From assembly GCA_019416065.1 (NCBI GenBank), contig DXYB01000001.1, positions 62,001 to 126,000 on the forward strand: a stretch of 64,000 nt of DNA. Direction: 5' to 3'. Positions 15,901 to 24,960 of the stretch are shown here, one piece after another; position 1 is the first letter of the stretch, and the number at the start of each line of letters is the position of its first letter. This DNA is from Acidaminococcus sp. Its GTDB lineage: Bacteria; Bacillota; Negativicutes; Acidaminococcales; Acidaminococcaceae. The position numbers and the translations under genes were made by a program. The notes below the pieces were generated by a model. The model had not been told where the DNA came from and searched no databases. It saw nothing but the letters and a program-made list of their open reading frames with translations.

Positions 15901-17274
15901 TTATTTGCTTTCATAAAATGCTTTATAAGCACGATAGGTCTCATAGGCATCGGCTTTAGACAACAGGTCATAGGGGGAATGCATGCTCAGCATGGCCGTC
16001 CCGCAGTCAACCACTTCTACACCCCAGTCAGCCAGCATAAAGGCGATGGTTCCACCACCTCCTTGATCCACTTTGCCCAGTTCACCAATCTGCCAGGCAA
16101 CGCCATTTTCGTTAAAAATGCGCCGCACTTTTTGCATAAATTCACTATTGGCATCATTGCTGCCGGCTTTGCCCCGGGCTCCGGTGTATTTGGTAAGGGC
16201 AATCCCATACCCTAATAGGGACGAATTGTCTTTTTCCGTAACCTCCGGGAACATGGGATCCATGCAGGCATTCACATCCGCAGAAAGCATCTCGCTGTGT
16301 TCCATGGTTTCGTAGAAGTCCAGTAAACTGCCCCGATTCTGTAAAGACAAAAGTTTCATGACAAATTTTACGAAGTAGGCTGACTCCATACCGGTATTGC
16401 CATAGGAACCGATTTCTTCCTTGTCGGTAAAGAGCGCCGCCTGGGTTTTAGTGCCGGGATCTGCTTGCAAAATTCCTTCCAGATTGGCATAGGAGCATAC
16501 CCGGTCATCCTGCCCATAGGAAGCAATCATAGACCGATCAAAGCCCACGTCCCGGCTCTTCATGGCAGGCACCAGTTCTAGTTCCGCCGTGGTGAAATCT
16601 TCTTCTTCAATTCCATATCTTTCTTTCAGAAGTTTCATTACAGCATCTTGTAGTTTTTCATCATGGTCATTGTGGGAACCAATCACGGCCTGGAGCTGCT
16701 CGCCGGTAACCCCTTCTGCCATCGTTTTCTTCATCTGGTCCTGGGCCATATGGGGCAAGAGATCTGTGATATAGAAAACGGGATCTGCTTCGTCCATTCC
16801 AATATTGATTTCGATTTTTTCCCCTGCTTTGTTATAAATCACACCAATCAGTGCTAAAGGAATACAAGGCCACTGGTATTTTTTGATTCCTCCATAATAA
16901 TGGGTCCGAAAATAAGCTACCCCATCCTGTTCATGCACTGGATTCCCTTTTAGATCCAGACGAGGTGCGTCCACATGGGACCCAACAATTTTAAGTCCTT
17001 CATATACCGGCTCCGTGCCGATGACAGCCAGGATACAGGACTTCCCTTTTTGGTTCCAGTACACCTTATCTCCTGGTTTTAATTCTGCGCAATCATACAG
17101 TGGTTTAAAGCCAGCGGTTTCGGCCTGTCGCAAAATTTCCTTTACTGCCAGTCGTTCTGTCCGCGCCGTATCCAAAAATTTTTTATACCGGTCCCCGTAT
17201 TCCATGACGGCGATTCGTTCTTTGTTATCCATCCGCGCCCAAGCGGATTCCTTTCTGCTGTAGGTTTCTTCCAT
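15901..17274 (-). CDS. M18 family aminopeptidase
   Basis: This 457-residue cytoplasmic metallo-aminopeptidase belongs to the family of aspartyl aminopeptidase/ApeA. The zinc-site motifs appear in order: GSHVDAPRLDLKGNP, a DKEEIGSYG stretch carrying the catalytic glutamate pair, MDPMFPEV with metal Asp, and CGTAMLSMHSPYDLLSKAD with the terminal metal His. The length matches the M18 family, and the ATG at 17274 has GGAGG 7 nt upstream. A terminator separates it from the rpsU-yqeY operon. Confidence 0.93.
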   Translation of the reverse strand: MEETYSRKESAWARMDNKERIAVMEYGDRYKKFLDTARTERLAVKEILRQAETAGFKPLYDCAELKPGDKVYWNQKGKSCILAVIGTEPVYEGLKIVGSHVDAPRLDLKGNPVHEQDGVAYFRTHYYGGIKKYQWPCIPLALIGVIYNKAGEKIEINIGMDEADPVFYITDLLPHMAQDQMKKTMAEGVTGEQLQAVIGSHNDHDEKLQDAVMKLLKERYGIEEEDFTTAELELVPAMKSRDVGFDRSMIASYGQDDRVCSYANLEGILQADPGTKTQAALFTDKEEIGSYGNTGMESAYFVKFVMKLLSLQNRGSLLDFYETMEHSEMLSADVNACMDPMFPEVTEKDNSSLLGYGIALTKYTGARGKAGSNDANSEFMQKVRRIFNENGVAWQIGELGKVDQGGGGTIAFMLADWGVEVVDCGTAMLSMHSPYDLLSKADAYETYRAYKAFYESK

Positions 17275-17322
17275 GAGATTGCCTCCGTTCTTTTACCTAT
17301 TGACAGGCGATACTTGTGGAAT

Positions 17323-17361
17323 AAAAAACAGGAGAACATCCGCACTGGACATTCCCCTGTT
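17323..17361 (-). terminator. Intrinsic terminator after yqeY-like gene
   Basis: AACAGGGGAATGTCC pairs imperfectly with GGATGTTCTCCTGTT and runs into TTTTTT on the minus strand. It closes the rpsU-yqeY transcript. Confidence 0.85.
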
Positions 17362-17374
17362 CCTCTGTCTGGTT

Positions 17375-17818
17375 TCAACCCAAGAGAGATTTTACCATGG
17401 TGCTAACCCGTTTGCCTTCGGCTTTACCCCGGGTTTGAGCGATAACCATTCCCATTACTTTGCCCATATCCTTCATGGACTTGGCGCCGCTTTTGCCAAT
17501 GGCATCCTCCACCACTTGCTTCAGTTCCTCGTCGCTTAGCTGCTGGGGCAGATAGTGTTTCAGCACGTCAATTTCCTGCTGATTTTTTTCTACCAAATCC
17601 GGCCGGTTTGCGTCTTGGATTTCTGAAAGGGTATCTTCTCTTTGTTTGACTTCTTTGCTGAGGACAGCCAGCACCTGGTCATCCTTCAATTCGGTCTTCT
17701 CGTCAATTTCTTTATTCCGTATGGCAGCCCAAGCCATCCGCAATACTGCCAACCGCAGTTTGTCACGGTCTTTCATGGCCTGCTTCATATCGGTTTGTAG
17801 AATATCCCGTAAAGACAC
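17375..17818 (-). CDS. GatB/YqeY domain protein
   Basis: This 147-residue helical protein resembles the C-terminal tRNA-binding tail domain of GatB. It may bind tRNA, but the cellular role of YqeY is not established. The family pattern is clear: LRMAWAAIRNKEID near the start and LPQQLSDEELKQVVEDAI in the middle. The frame opens at TTG 17833, but GTG at 17818 fits better, with a G-rich ribosome site 8 nt before it. It follows rpsU by 20 nt, the common rpsU-yqeY arrangement of Firmicutes. Confidence 0.9.
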   Translation of the reverse strand: MSLRDILQTDMKQAMKDRDKLRLAVLRMAWAAIRNKEIDEKTELKDDQVLAVLSKEVKQREDTLSEIQDANRPDLVEKNQQEIDVLKHYLPQQLSDEELKQVVEDAIGKSGAKSMKDMGKVMGMVIAQTRGKAEGKRVSTMVKSLLG

Positions 17819-17838
17819 AGTGCACGCCCCCAAACGTA

Positions 17839-18018
17839 TTATCTGGTTTTGCGCTTTCTGGCAGCTTCAGACTTCTTTTTCCGTTTAACGCTAGGTTTTT
17901 CGTAGTGTTCACGTTTCCGTACTTCGGAGAGAACGCCTGCTTTCTGCGTAGCGCGTTTGAAACGCCGCAGCGCACTGTCCAAAGACTCGGTTTTGCCAAC
18001 TCTGATCTCAGTAGCCAT
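17839..18018 (-). CDS. rpsU: 30S ribosomal protein S21
   Basis: This 59-residue basic protein of the small ribosomal subunit helps initiation by base-pairing near the anti-Shine-Dalgarno region. The sequence is unmistakable: [20 protein letters not shown] at the start and a Lys/Arg-rich tail after [15 protein letters not shown] at 18018 is preceded by GGAGGGAGGG, and the stop is TAA at 17839. A perfect promoter lies 60 nt upstream. It is transcribed with the YqeY-like gene. Confidence 0.98.
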   Translation of the reverse strand: MATEIRVGKTESLDSALRRFKRATQKAGVLSEVRKREHYEKPSVKRKKKSEAARKRKTR

Positions 18019-18077
18019 CTATATCCCTCCCTCCACGATCTCTTTCGGGAAGTGTAATTTAACATTAACACTTAGTT

Positions 18078-18107
18078 ATTATACCTTATAAGCAAGTGCT
18101 ATGTCAA
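18078..18107 (-). promoter_or_regulatory. rpsU: Consensus promoter of rpsU-yqeY
   Basis: TTGACA (18102-18107), an 18-bp spacer and TATAAT (18078-18083) on the minus strand. Both boxes match the consensus fully. Confidence 0.88.
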
Positions 18108-18114
18108 CAAACAA

Positions 18115-18450
18115 TTAGCAGGGAGGCCAGCCCAGTTCTTTGCCGCCCAGGATGTGGAAATGCAGGTGAGGCACGCTTTGGCCGCCCCAGGATCCGGTAT
18201 TGACAACGACCCGGAAACCTTTTTCCTCAAGACCCAGTTGTTTGACCAGTTGCGGCAGGATTTCTTTCACATGGAGCAGCACGTCAGGGGATGCCGTCAG
18301 GATATTCTCAGTATGTTCTTTGGGAATCACCAGTACATGCACCGGCGCCCCGGGATTTAAATCGTTAATCACGATCACTTGGTCATCTTCGTAAACTCGT
18401 TTGCTAGGAATCTCACCGGAAATGATTTTACAAAATACACAGTCCGTCAT
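18115..18450 (-). CDS. HIT family (HinT-type) nucleotide-binding protein
   Basis: This 111-residue protein hydrolyses adenosine phosphoramidates. The HIT triad appears as VPHLHFHILGG near residue 95-105 and the N-terminal zinc-type pair as CVFCKI at 4-9. The C-terminus ends in GWPPC, typical of bacterial HinT (GWPPG). ATG at 18450 has GGGGGTG upstream. It follows mtaB by 25 nt and ends the downstream side of this long operon, just before the rpsU promoter. Confidence 0.94.
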   Translation of the reverse strand: MTDCVFCKIISGEIPSKRVYEDDQVIVINDLNPGAPVHVLVIPKEHTENILTASPDVLLHVKEILPQLVKQLGLEEKGFRVVVNTGSWGGQSVPHLHFHILGGKELGWPPC

Positions 18451-18475
18451 AATTTCACCCCCTGTACCTACAAAT

Positions 18476-19795
18476 TTACTCTATTATAACACCCTTTAGT
18501 CCATCCTCATAGATATTTTCCAACAGGACAGGGGTAATTTTCCCTTTGCTGGCTGCCGGGCTATTCGTATAGACACGTAAATATTGCGGCGTCAAGCCTT
18601 CCCAAAGGCCTGTTTTCTTATTTTTTTGTTCCCATAGTACCGCGGACGTTCTGCCCAGCCAGGATGCGCGATATTGCAAATTGCTTTTTATGTCAATAGC
18701 CTCCAGGCGGTGTACCCGGTTTTGCTTTTCTTTATTGGTCAGCTGACCCGGCATACGAGAAGCTGGCGTCCCTTTCCGCGGTGAATAGGGGAAAATATGG
18801 ATTTTGGCAAATCCCATTGCCTCTATAAAAGCAAGGGATTGCTGGAAATCTTCCTCCGTTTCCCCTGGAAATCCTACAATCACATCTGTAGTTATCGCCA
18901 CATCCGGCACAAGGGTTCGAATGCGCTCTACCAACGCTTTGAATTTTTCCGTGTCATAGGGTCTGTGCATTCGTTTTAGGGTTGCCGTGCAACCTGCCTG
19001 CAGGGGCAAATGCAAATGGGCACATAAACGCTCATCCTGCGCCATAAGCGCAAGCAGCGCTTCATCCACTTCCACACTCTCCAGACTCCCCAAGCGGAAC
19101 CTTGGCACACCAGGAACGGCTAAAGCTGCTTTTACCGCATCGCTTAGTTTGGGGCCTTGAGGATTTTCCTTACCATAGCAGCCCAAATGGATGCCGATTA
19201 AGACGATTTCCTGAAAATGCCCTTCCGCTAGACGAGCCACTTCCTGCTGGATATCTTCCAGGCTGCGGCTGCGAAGATGGCCCCTGGCATAAGGAATAAT
19301 GCAGTAGGCACAGTATTGATCGCAGCCTTCCTGTATTTTTAGGAAGGCCCGGTTACGACTTTGGTCCACCGCCGCCTCCATATTTTCAAAGGCATCTCCC
19401 ACGTTCATCGTATGTACGATGTTAAGCGGTGCATGTTCCGGTGTTTCTTCCAAGCGCCGTTTCACCAGTGTCACCACTTGTTTCCGATCCTGGCTGCCGA
19501 TCAAAATATCCACACCGGGGATTTCCAATACTTCCTCCGGAGAAGTCTGGGGATAGCAGCCAGTTACCACAATGAGAGGTTTGGGATGCATACGGCTGAC
19601 CCGGTGAATAATCCGGCGACTTTTTCCTTGTCCAGCATTGGTCACCACACAGGTATTAATCAGCACAATATCTGCCGGATGTTCTTCGTCAAAGGGTACC
19701 ACGGAAAATCCATCCTGCGCAAACAGTTTTTCCATGCTAGCGGTGTCCGATTGATTCACCTTGCAGCCCAATGTATAAAAAGCAATGGTTTTCAT
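18476..19795 (-). CDS. mtaB: tRNA t6A37 methylthiotransferase MtaB
   Basis: This 439-residue radical-SAM enzyme adds a methylthio group to N6-threonylcarbamoyladenosine at tRNA position 37. The N-terminal UPF0004 domain has the first Fe-S cluster cysteines C11, C49 and C80. The radical-SAM cysteines are C158, C162 and C165 (CDQYCAYC), and a TRAM-like C-terminal region follows. The opening TLGCKVNQSDT is typical of MtaB rather than MiaB or RimO. It lies 11 nt after rsmE, as in many Firmicutes. Confidence 0.96.
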   Translation of the reverse strand: MKTIAFYTLGCKVNQSDTASMEKLFAQDGFSVVPFDEEHPADIVLINTCVVTNAGQGKSRRIIHRVSRMHPKPLIVVTGCYPQTSPEEVLEIPGVDILIGSQDRKQVVTLVKRRLEETPEHAPLNIVHTMNVGDAFENMEAAVDQSRNRAFLKIQEGCDQYCAYCIIPYARGHLRSRSLEDIQQEVARLAEGHFQEIVLIGIHLGCYGKENPQGPKLSDAVKAALAVPGVPRFRLGSLESVEVDEALLALMAQDERLCAHLHLPLQAGCTATLKRMHRPYDTEKFKALVERIRTLVPDVAITTDVIVGFPGETEEDFQQSLAFIEAMGFAKIHIFPYSPRKGTPASRMPGQLTNKEKQNRVHRLEAIDIKSNLQYRASWLGRTSAVLWEQKNKKTGLWEGLTPQYLRVYTNSPAASKGKITPVLLENIYEDGLKGVIIE

Positions 19796-19806
19796 CTTGC
19801 CGTGTT

Positions 19807-20541
19807 TTATCCTCCCAAATTTCCCGTCTCGTACATAATGGCTGTAAGGGCAGCCAGCGCCGCTGTTTCCGTGCGCATGATCCGGGGTCCCAGACTGACG
19901 CTCTGCCAGCCTTGTTCCTGCAAAAAGGAAAATTCCTCTTTAGAGATACCTCCCTCTGGCCCGATCAAAAAGGCTGCCGAATGAATTTCCGGATGGGCGT
20001 GCAGTACATCCCGTATGCCTCGTGTATCTTCCACTTCATACGCCACAATTTTTAGGTCTGCCTTACAGCCCTGTACCCCATCACGAAAAGGCTGCGGAAC
20101 CATGACTTGCGGGACGATATCTCGCTTGCTCTGTTTAGCCGCCGCTTCCGCAATCTTTTTCCAGCGTATTTGTTTTTTTAACGCTTTGTCTGCATCCAGC
20201 CGTACTACAGAATGTTCCATCATAACCGGGTAAACGCTATGAATCCCCAGTTCCACGGCCTTTTGGATTACCCACTCCATCTTGTCCTGCTTAGGCAGGC
20301 CTTGCAGCAGCGTCACCGCAATGGATGGCTCATGATTGGGATCCATAGTTTCCACCACGTGAAGCAACACCTGGCTATCCTTAAAACCTGTGATTTTCAT
20401 CACCGCTGTGACCTGGTCCAGGCTGACGATTTGGATATTCTCTCCCTGTTTCAGGCGCAGTACATGGGTAATATGATGGGCGTCCTGTCCATCAATGTAC
20501 ATGGTATCCTGAAAATCCCGGTTTACAAAAAAACGGTACAT
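19807..20541 (-). CDS. rsmE: 16S rRNA (uracil(1498)-N3)-methyltransferase
   Basis: This 244-residue SPOUT-fold enzyme uses S-adenosylmethionine to methylate U1498 of 16S rRNA. The N-terminal PUA-like part starts MYRFFVNRDF. The C-terminal knot contains FLIGPEGGISKEE and LGPRIMRTETAALAAL, the SAM-binding signature. ATG at 20541 overlaps the TAA of prmA by one base (TAATG); an upstream in-frame ATG at 20574 lies inside prmA and is unlikely. Confidence 0.96.
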   Translation of the reverse strand: MYRFFVNRDFQDTMYIDGQDAHHITHVLRLKQGENIQIVSLDQVTAVMKITGFKDSQVLLHVVETMDPNHEPSIAVTLLQGLPKQDKMEWVIQKAVELGIHSVYPVMMEHSVVRLDADKALKKQIRWKKIAEAAAKQSKRDIVPQVMVPQPFRDGVQGCKADLKIVAYEVEDTRGIRDVLHAHPEIHSAAFLIGPEGGISKEEFSFLQEQGWQSVSLGPRIMRTETAALAALTAIMYETGNLGG

Positions 20542-21482
20542 TACATTTTCCTTCCCATGGTCACGGCGCACCATCCCGCTTTGCGGTGCACATCCAGAAT
20601 CTGTAAGCCCTGTTTTTCCGCAGCCGCTTCCACTTCCGGCAACCGCTCTTCTATGATACCGCTGGCCAAGAAACGGCCATGTTCTTTTAGCTTAACTGCA
20701 ACTTCCGGCATAACTGCAACAATAACGGCAGCAATAATATTGGCCACAATAAGGTCGGCGTTCCCTTTTGTTGCCTCTAGCAGATTGCCCTGGCTTACTG
20801 TAATGGTACCAGTAAGCTGATTTTGCGCAATATTCTCCCTGGCCACTTCTACGGCTTTGGCATCAATGTCCACAGCATACACCTGCCGTGCACCCAAAAG
20901 CGCCGCCGTCATGGCCAAAATCCCGCTGCCGGTTCCTACGTCAAAGACAACCATATCCGGGGCTATCAGCTCTTCCAGTCGCTGTATGCACATACTGGTA
21001 GTGGCATGGGTCCCCGTGCCAAAAGCCATGCCAGGATCCAATACAATGACTTTTTCTCCTTGCTTAGGAGTGTATTTCTCCCAGGAAGGATTAATCACTA
21101 TTTTCTTCCCCACATGGGTGGTATGGAAGAATTGCTTCCACTGGTTGGCCCAATCTTTTTCACTGATGGTTTGAAAAAATGTGGGGCCAAAGCGAAACTC
21201 CCCAATCCGTTGGGTAATGGTGTTCAGCCCTTGTTCAATACGATCCAGTTTTTTCTGCAATTCCCCATTTTCCGGATAGTAGGCTGTTACCGTCACCACC
21301 TCCGGGTTTTCCTGCTCTGGAATATCGCACAATTCCCAAGTATCACTTTGCCGCAGGTCATTTAAAAGCTTGGGGTCTTCAATCACTACCCCGTTGCGGG
21401 CTCCTGTTTCTTCTAATAGGTCTGCCACCGCTTCTACGGCCGCATGCGTAACTTTAATGCTAACTGCCAGCCACTGTTCCAT
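20541..21482 (-). CDS. prmA: Ribosomal protein L11 methyltransferase
   Basis: This 313-residue SAM-dependent enzyme trimethylates ribosomal protein L11. The catalytic domain has VFDVGTGSGILAM (SAM motif I) near residue 175 and the NPPY-like LIVANIIA motif, after FGTGTHATT typical of PrmA. The frame opens at 21503 inside rsmI; ATG at 21482, with AAGGAG 6 nt upstream, is the better start. It still overlaps rsmI by 23 nt. Confidence 0.96.
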   Translation of the reverse strand: MEQWLAVSIKVTHAAVEAVADLLEETGARNGVVIEDPKLLNDLRQSDTWELCDIPEQENPEVVTVTAYYPENGELQKKLDRIEQGLNTITQRIGEFRFGPTFFQTISEKDWANQWKQFFHTTHVGKKIVINPSWEKYTPKQGEKVIVLDPGMAFGTGTHATTSMCIQRLEELIAPDMVVFDVGTGSGILAMTAALLGARQVYAVDIDAKAVEVARENIAQNQLTGTITVSQGNLLEATKGNADLIVANIIAAVIVAVMPEVAVKLKEHGRFLASGIIEERLPEVEAAAEKQGLQILDVHRKAGWCAVTMGRKM

Positions 21483-22341
21483 TACATTCTCCTTGTACCC
21501 CATTTTCCCGCACCAATCGGTTATACAGTTCCCGTTTAGGGACTTTGTATTTTTTCGCCGTTTGGGAAAGGGCTTCTTTTTTATCCATACCGCCTGCTAG
21601 CAGCTGCTTCACTTCCTCTAAAGGGTCTATCTGAAGTGACACAGGTTCAGCTTTTCCCGGTGCAATCACTAGGACAAACTCGCCGCGTGGCGAACTTTCT
21701 TCCAGATGCTGTCGTACTTCTGCAATGCTACCCCGGAAAAATTCCTCATGAACCTTGGTCAGTTCCCGGCACATGGCCATATCCCGATTGCCCCAGACCA
21801 TTTCAATATCCTGCAAGACTTCCCGGATGCGATGGGGCGCTTCATAAAGAATAAGGGTTGCCGGAATCTCTTTCCACGCTTTCAATTGCTCTTGCCGTTT
21901 TGCTTTTGTTTTTGGCAAAAAGCCCCCAAAGAAAAATGGTGTAGTTCCTAGACCGGAAGCTACTAGTGCCGTTAGCGCCGCATTCGCTCCCGGTATGGGT
22001 ACCACCAAAATGCCGCGAGCAATTGCCTCTTTGGCAGCTGCTTCCCCAGGATCCGAAATTCCCGGAAAGCCAGCGTCACTGACCAGCACAACATTTTCAC
22101 CATCCTCCAGAGCTTGCAGCAAAACCGGTCCTGCTTTTTCCTTATTGTTTTCATGATAACTCAGCATGGGTTTGCCATGAATTTCAAAATGATTCAACAG
22201 TTGCCGAGTATGCCGGGTATCTTCTGCCGCAATCAGGTCTGCTTCTTTAAGCATCCGTACGGCCCGGAACGTCATATCCTCCAGATTGCCGATGGGAGTA
22301 GCGCATAAGTACAAAATGCCCTTCTTTGCTTCCATGATCAT
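21460..22341 (-). CDS. rsmI: 16S rRNA (cytidine(1402)-2'-O)-methyltransferase
   Basis: This 293-residue tetrapyrrole-methylase-fold enzyme methylates C1402 of 16S rRNA. The signature residues are visible: LYLCATPIGNLEDMTFRAV at the start, AAEDTRHTRQLL, SDAGFPGISDPG, and PGANAALTALVASGL. The ATG at 22341 overlaps the TGA of the upstream methyltransferase gene (ATGA). This order (trmN6-rsmI) matches yabB-yazA-yabC in Bacillus, without the GIY-YIG gene. Confidence 0.96.
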   Translation of the reverse strand: MIMEAKKGILYLCATPIGNLEDMTFRAVRMLKEADLIAAEDTRHTRQLLNHFEIHGKPMLSYHENNKEKAGPVLLQALEDGENVVLVSDAGFPGISDPGEAAAKEAIARGILVVPIPGANAALTALVASGLGTTPFFFGGFLPKTKAKRQEQLKAWKEIPATLILYEAPHRIREVLQDIEMVWGNRDMAMCRELTKVHEEFFRGSIAEVRQHLEESSPRGEFVLVIAPGKAEPVSLQIDPLEEVKQLLAGGMDKKEALSQTAKKYKVPKRELYNRLVRENGVQGECNGTVAGS

Positions 22342-23057
22342 GCCTCATTTTTTCCATAATATGTCAGGGTATCCTGGGTATATCCGCCACTGGTCGTATA
22401 CATAACAAGAGGAGGCAGCACCGTTAGTCCAGGGTGCCCTCCTTTCACAAATTCCGCCAGAAAGATCCAGGCCGGCCGTTCCAATTTGGCATGGACCCAC
22501 TGGAGCTTTTTTACTTCCAAATGGTATTTGGCTCCCAAAAGCACCGCTTCCGTAAAGCGTTCTGGAAGCTGCACCAGAGCAAAACGTCCTTTGGTTTTTA
22601 GCGCATATGCCGCCGCCTGAAAAAAATCTTCCAGCGAAGTATCTATTTCGTGACAAGCCGTCCGCCCATTCTGGCGTTTGCGTCCCCCTATCCGGTAAGG
22701 AGGATTGGCCAGAACCAGATCCATCGTTTCACTGGTAAGAAACTGGGGCAATGCCCGTACATCAATTTGCCTGGCTTCCACCGTCTGGGTGAGCCCGTTA
22801 CTTTTTATGCTTTCTTGGAACAACTCCACCATCCGGGGATTATTATCAATACCCAGTACATGTCCTGCGCCACGTTGCTGCACTAATAGACTCACAGCAC
22901 CTGTGCCGCATCCCAGGTCCAGTACCTTGGCATTTTTTACCACATGGGGGAAGGCAGCCAAGAATACGGCATCCGTAGTAAAACAAAATTCCGTGGGGTC
23001 CTGCCAAATTTTCGTTATCCCATCCGGCAGGCAGTCCAGCCGCAGCGTTTTATCCAC
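22338..23057 (-). CDS. tRNA1(Val) (adenine(37)-N6)-methyltransferase-like protein
   Basis: This 239-residue class I SAM methyltransferase is of the TrmN6/YabB type. The SAM motif VLDLGCGTGAVS and the N6-adenine catalytic motif LANPPYR are both present. The open frame begins at 23120 inside ricT; GTG at 23057, with GGGGAG 6 nt before it, gives the usual N-terminus (LRLDCLPDGITKIWQ). It overlaps the ricT-like gene by 8 nt and rsmI by 4 nt. Its exact target nucleotide is inferred from family and neighbours. Confidence 0.9.
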   Translation of the reverse strand: MDKTLRLDCLPDGITKIWQDPTEFCFTTDAVFLAAFPHVVKNAKVLDLGCGTGAVSLLVQQRGAGHVLGIDNNPRMVELFQESIKSNGLTQTVEARQIDVRALPQFLTSETMDLVLANPPYRIGGRKRQNGRTACHEIDTSLEDFFQAAAYALKTKGRFALVQLPERFTEAVLLGAKYHLEVKKLQWVHAKLERPAWIFLAEFVKGGHPGLTVLPPLVMYTTSGGYTQDTLTYYGKNEA

Positions 23058-23934
23058 GTTTATCTCCCCGGTGATTGGACCGATGTTGTGGTTTTTCCAC
23101 TTGGGATACCACTTCCACAATTTCGTCCCATCCTACTTCGATCTGGTTTCCCGGGGATAGTTCCACCGCCACCATCTGTTCCCGGCGGCTGATCCGCATC
23201 ACCATGCCTTCCCCGCTGGGGGTAACCACTTTCATCCCGGGTTTTGGGGTAATCTGTTTCTCCCGTTCCTGTGTCTTTTTCTTGGGGCAACGGTCACAAT
23301 ACATCCCGCTTTCATACTTAAGGCAGCACAACAGGCGGCCACAAATCCCCGATATTTTTGTAGGATTGAGGGAAAGATTTTGTTCCTTGGCCATTTTAAT
23401 AGAAACCGGCTGAAAATCTTCCAAAAAGCTGGCACAGCACAAAGGCCGCCCACAGCAGCCGATACCGCCTAATGTTTTGGCTTCGTCCCGCACCCCGATC
23501 TGCCGCAGCTCAATCCGTGTACGGAATACAGCCGCCAGGTCTTTAACCAATTCCCGGAAATCAATGCGTCCATCTGCCGTAAAATAAAATACGATTTTTC
23601 CTACATCAAACGTATATTCCACATTGACCAGATGCATGGGCAGCTTTCTTGCTGCAATTTTCTTTTCGCAAATGGCATAGGCCTCTTTTTCCTTCTGACG
23701 ATTTTCTGCGGCCTTTTGATCGTCTTCTGCCGTTGCTTTGCGAACGACATTTTTCAAGGGATGCACAACCTGGCTTTCTTCCATTTCCCTTGGACCTAGC
23801 ACCACGGTTCCGTATTCAATCCCCCGGGCCGTTTCCACAATAACGTGGTCCCCGATGGTAAGCGCATAGTCTCCTGGTATAAAATAATAAATTTTTCCGG
23901 CCCGTTTAAACCGGACCCCCACGATGGTGACCAT
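23050..23934 (-). CDS. PSP1 domain protein RicT/YaaT
   Basis: This 294-residue cytoplasmic protein has the PSP1 fold and a cysteine-rich block (GCCGRPLCCASF, CGRLLCCLKYE, CDRCPKKK). In Bacillus, RicT/YaaT forms an Fe-S complex with RicA and RicF that affects RNase Y maturation and development. ATG at 23934 has AAAGGAGG upstream, and the gene overlaps the end of holB by 29 nt. The holB-ricT order is the classic Firmicutes one. Confidence 0.93.
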   Translation of the reverse strand: MVTIVGVRFKRAGKIYYFIPGDYALTIGDHVIVETARGIEYGTVVLGPREMEESQVVHPLKNVVRKATAEDDQKAAENRQKEKEAYAICEKKIAARKLPMHLVNVEYTFDVGKIVFYFTADGRIDFRELVKDLAAVFRTRIELRQIGVRDEAKTLGGIGCCGRPLCCASFLEDFQPVSIKMAKEQNLSLNPTKISGICGRLLCCLKYESGMYCDRCPKKKTQEREKQITPKPGMKVVTPSGEGMVMRISRREQMVAVELSPGNQIEVGWDEIVEVVSQVEKPQHRSNHRGDKRG

Positions 23935-24946
23935 GGGCCACCTCCTTTCCGATCTGTAAAAATAAAGCTTCCAGCACTAGGCGCCGGTTCACAAATGAAC
24001 CCACTCCCTGCCGAGCTTCCTGTAAGAATTCTAATGCACGGCGGAGTGCTTCTATCGGCCAATTGGCAAAAAGTGTGGTCAGGCGTCCCCGCAGATCTTC
24101 ATTATATAAAGGCACCGTAAGACAGGTTCTAAGAACCAGTCCGTCCCGCAGTAGCAGGGCAAGAAGTTCCAGAATCATAAGGCTTTCTTGTCGTTCACTG
24201 CGAAGCACCAAGGGAACCGTTGCCATAAACGTTAAAAGTTCCCCCTGTCCTACGCGATCCAGTATTTCCAAAAGTTCTTTTCTTAGTTCCAGCGCATTGG
24301 CTTGAAACATGGTGACAGCCTTACCTATACTGCCTCCAGCCAGGGCCGCCAAAATCTTTTTTTGCGCCGTCCATATCTGCCAATTTTTATCCCCCGGCGC
24401 CGCATTTGGCAGAGCCGGCAACATTTCCAATACTTTCTGGGTTTCTGCTTTCGTCAGCGGAGCAAAATGCAGTTGAATAACCCGGCTGCGAATCGTTGGC
24501 AAGAGCCGTTCCACGTGATCCGTCACCAGAATAAATAACCAGTATGCCGGTGGCTCCTCTAATAGTTTCAGCAGGCTATTTTGGGCCGCTTCATTCATCT
24601 TGTCGGCTTGGTCAATCAGACACACTTTATAGGGGCTTAGCACCGGAGCCATTGCCGCCACTTTAACCAAGTTTTGGATCTGGGACAGGACAATAAAGGC
24701 GCCCTGTGGTTCCACTTGCAAATAATCCGGATGCGCTCCCTGGTTCATGGCGCGGCAGCTTTCGCAAAAGCACCTATGGAAAGGATCGCTAAGACACAAA
24801 AATGCTTTGGCAAATTGCTGCGCCACCTTCTTTTTTCCGATACCCTCCGTACCGTAGAAAAGTAAGGACGGGGTTTTGCGCTTACCATGGAGCATGTGCT
24901 CCAAAAACGCTTTATTCTCCTCATGTCCAATGATCCCGTCCCACAT
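23906..24946 (-). CDS. holB: DNA polymerase III subunit delta'
   Basis: This 346-residue clamp-loader subunit carries a degenerate Walker A (GTEGIGKKK, 32-40), the zinc cysteines C51, C59, C61 and C64, and the sensor/SRC-like PTIRSR stretch. The conserved LLKLLEEPP motif also supports delta' rather than a gamma/tau subunit. It lies 14 nt after tmk, as in Bacillus, where yaaQ and yaaR separate them; both of those are absent here. Confidence 0.95.
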   Translation of the reverse strand: MWDGIIGHEENKAFLEHMLHGKRKTPSLLFYGTEGIGKKKVAQQFAKAFLCLSDPFHRCFCESCRAMNQGAHPDYLQVEPQGAFIVLSQIQNLVKVAAMAPVLSPYKVCLIDQADKMNEAAQNSLLKLLEEPPAYWLFILVTDHVERLLPTIRSRVIQLHFAPLTKAETQKVLEMLPALPNAAPGDKNWQIWTAQKKILAALAGGSIGKAVTMFQANALELRKELLEILDRVGQGELLTFMATVPLVLRSERQESLMILELLALLLRDGLVLRTCLTVPLYNEDLRGRLTTLFANWPIEALRRALEFLQEARQGVGSFVNRRLVLEALFLQIGKEVAHGHHRGGPV

Positions 24947-24960
24947 AGCTTTGCCCTTTC